From: Treponema sp. UBA7570
Lineage (GTDB): Bacteria; Spirochaetota; Spirochaetia; Treponematales; Treponemataceae
Reading direction: 5' to 3'
NCBI GenBank assembly: GCA_002477955.1
Contig: DLLE01000037.1
Span: forward strand, 7,585 to 13,474
DNA: 5,890 nucleotides
Part shown: piece by piece, positions 4,646 to 5,890 of the stretch
Numbering within the stretch: position 1 is the first letter of the stretch
Layout of the letters: every line of letters begins with the position of its first letter
Position numbers and translations under genes: made by a program
Notes under the pieces: model-generated
Told to the model about the DNA's origin: nothing
Databases searched by the model: none
What the model saw: only the letters and a program-made list of their open reading frames with translations

Positions 4646-5818
4646 ATGAAATCTTTATCTGTTAGAACTGCAAATTTTACTGATTCGGTTATACGCAGAA
4701 TGACGCGCATTTCGTTAAAATACGATGCTGTAAATTTAAGCCAGGGATTTCCGGATTTTGAACCGCCAAAGCCGATTTTGGACAGGCTTGCGCAGGTTGC
4801 CTACGAAAATTTTCATCAGTATTCGTTAACGTGGGGAGCGCAGAATTTTCGCGAAGCGTTGGCGGCAAAACAGTCAAAATTGATGGGAATTCCTGTCGAC
4901 CCGAATTCCGAAATTGTGACGACCTGCGGCGGAACAGAAGCGATGATGGCTGCAATGATGACGATTTGCAATCCTGGCGACAAAGTTGCGATTTTTTCGC
5001 CATTTTATGAAAATTACGGAGCGGACACAATTCTTTCGGGCGCAGAACCGGTTTATATTCCTCTTGTTCCGCCAAAGTACAATTTTGATCCGGAAAAGCT
5101 CGAAGACGCATTCAGGGCTGGAGCAAAAGCGCTGATTTTGTGCAATCCTTCAAATCCGTGCGGAAAAGTTTTTACTCTTGAGGAAATGACGGTGATTGCC
5201 GACCTTGCAAAAAAATACGATGCCTATGTTGTAACCGATGAAGTTTATGAGCATATCATTTACGCACCAAACAAAATGGTTTATATGGCGGCGCTTCCGG
5301 GTATGAAAGAACGGACAATTGTCTGCGGCTCGCTTTCCAAAACTTATTCGCTTACAGGCTGGCGGCTTGGCTATACAATTGCTCCTCCAGAAATTACAGA
5401 CCGGATAAAAAAGGTTCATGATTTTTTGACAGTAGGAGCGGCCGCGCCTTTGCAGGAAGCAATAGTTACCGGTTTAAAATTCGGGCAGAAATATTACGAC
5501 GAATTGACGGCAAAATATACTCACAAACGCGACATAATGTGTAAAGGGCTGGATTCAATCGGACTTAGGCACAATGTTCCGGAAGGCGCTTATTACATAA
5601 TGATTGATTTTAAGGATTATATGAAAAAACTCAACGTAACGAGCGATCTTGAGTTTGCAGAAATTCTTTGCCGGGATGTTGGAGTTGGAATGGTTCCGGG
5701 TTCTAGTTTTTTTAAGGAAAATGTAAACGACTATCTGCGGATCCATTTTGCAAAAAAAGACGAAACTTTGAACGCAGCCCTCGATCGGCTTTCAGAAATC
5801 AATCAAAAGTTAAAATAA
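4646..5818 (+). CDS. PLP-dependent aminotransferase, class I/II (methionine/aromatic aminotransferase-like)
   Basis: This is a cytoplasmic fold-type I aminotransferase that moves an amino group between an amino acid and a 2-oxo acid. The 390-residue length is normal for the family. GGAAGG (4635-4640) is five bases before the ATG. Visible residues are the N-terminal substrate motif NLSQGFPDF (30-38), the cofactor phosphate region near TCGGTEAM (93-100), Asn170 in NPSNPCG, Asp198 and Tyr201 in TDEVYEHI, the PLP-binding Lys232 in GSLSKTYSLTGWRLGY, and carboxylate-binding Arg365 in YLRIHFA. All catalytic positions are intact. NLSQGFPDF is shared with E. coli YbdL (methionine aminotransferase) and kynurenine/glutamine transaminases, and differs from the usual start of alanine- or aspartate-specific enzymes. 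A bulky sulfur-containing or aromatic amino acid is therefore plausible, but substrate cannot be fixed from sequence; aspartate, alanine or a broad range remain possible. The methionine importer upstream mildly favours methionine. Expression probably depends on a promoter in or before the element at 4477-4614. Confidence 0.92.
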   Translation: MKSLSVRTANFTDSVIRRMTRISLKYDAVNLSQGFPDFEPPKPILDRLAQVAYENFHQYSLTWGAQNFREALAAKQSKLMGIPVDPNSEIVTTCGGTEAMMAAMMTICNPGDKVAIFSPFYENYGADTILSGAEPVYIPLVPPKYNFDPEKLEDAFRAGAKALILCNPSNPCGKVFTLEEMTVIADLAKKYDAYVVTDEVYEHIIYAPNKMVYMAALPGMKERTIVCGSLSKTYSLTGWRLGYTIAPPEITDRIKKVHDFLTVGAAAPLQEAIVTGLKFGQKYYDELTAKYTHKRDIMCKGLDSIGLRHNVPEGAYYIMIDFKDYMKKLNVTSDLEFAEILCRDVGVGMVPGSSFFKENVNDYLRIHFAKKDETLNAALDRLSEINQKLK

Positions 5819-5838
5819 AACTTGGCAGAAAAATAAAA

Positions 5839-5860
5839 CGCTTTAAGAATTCTTAAAGCG
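5839..5860 (-). terminator. Perfect 22-base palindrome, likely terminator for a minus-strand gene
   Basis: CGCTTTAAGAA (5839-5849) is followed directly by its exact reverse complement (5850-5860). Allowing a minimal loop, the stem is 8 to 9 pairs. Read on the minus strand it is followed by TTTTATTTTT (complement of 5838-5829), which is the pattern of an intrinsic terminator. Read on the plus strand it is followed by CAAAAACTC, with no T-run, so it should not terminate the aminotransferase transcript efficiently. An outer inverted repeat GGCAGA (5824-5829) / TCTGCC (5868-5873) encloses it. The polarity suggests a converging minus-strand gene beyond the right edge. Confidence 0.6.
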
Positions 5861-5890
5861 CAAAAACTCTGCCTAATTAGCCAGAACTTC

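Overview
The window is AT-rich bacterial DNA, roughly 40% GC by eye, with all five confident genes on the + strand. Lys/Ile/Phe-rich proteins, a relaxed lipobox (FTSC) on the binding protein, and structured GC-rich elements sitting in otherwise A/T-rich intergenic DNA fit a spirochaete, most likely a Treponema-like host-associated anaerobe. That assignment is a recognition-level inference; no marker gene here proves it.

Layout: (1) 1-144, a small inverted repeat and the first copy of a structured intergenic element. (2) 170-1889, metN-metI, overlapping by 8 bases: the ATPase and permease of a methionine ABC importer. (3) 1890-2040, a gap holding an A-rich tract, a good sigma70-type promoter with 17-base spacing, and a leader with two small hairpins. 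(4) 2041-2883, metQ, the lipoprotein that captures methionine, followed by an intrinsic terminator at 2895-2925. (5) 2941-3023, a G/C-rich hairpin-dense stretch unlike its surroundings. (6) 3055-4452, an FAD-linked 2-hydroxyacid oxidase/dehydrogenase of the GlcD/D-lactate dehydrogenase family. (7) 4477-4614, the second copy of the structured element. (8) 4646-5818, a class I PLP aminotransferase. (9) 5839-5860, a perfect 22-base palindrome whose T-rich flank lies on the minus-strand side.

How the genes may work together: MetNIQ is a complete importer for methionine (family knowledge also allows D-methionine and derivatives). The aminotransferase has the N-terminal NLSQGFPDF motif seen in methionine and kynurenine/glutamine aminotransferases. 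The flavoenzyme belongs to a family that interconverts 2-hydroxy acids and 2-oxo acids. Read together, these could link amino acid, 2-oxo acid and 2-hydroxy acid for methionine or other bulky amino acids. This is a hypothesis from gene context: a terminator and separate intergenic elements split the region into several transcription units, and neither enzyme's substrate can be read from sequence.

The most unusual signal is the pair of intergenic elements (23-144 and 4477-4614). They share two fixed sequence blocks, while the arms of three equivalent hairpins differ between copies yet still pair. Both copies have the same orientation and end just upstream of a gene start.
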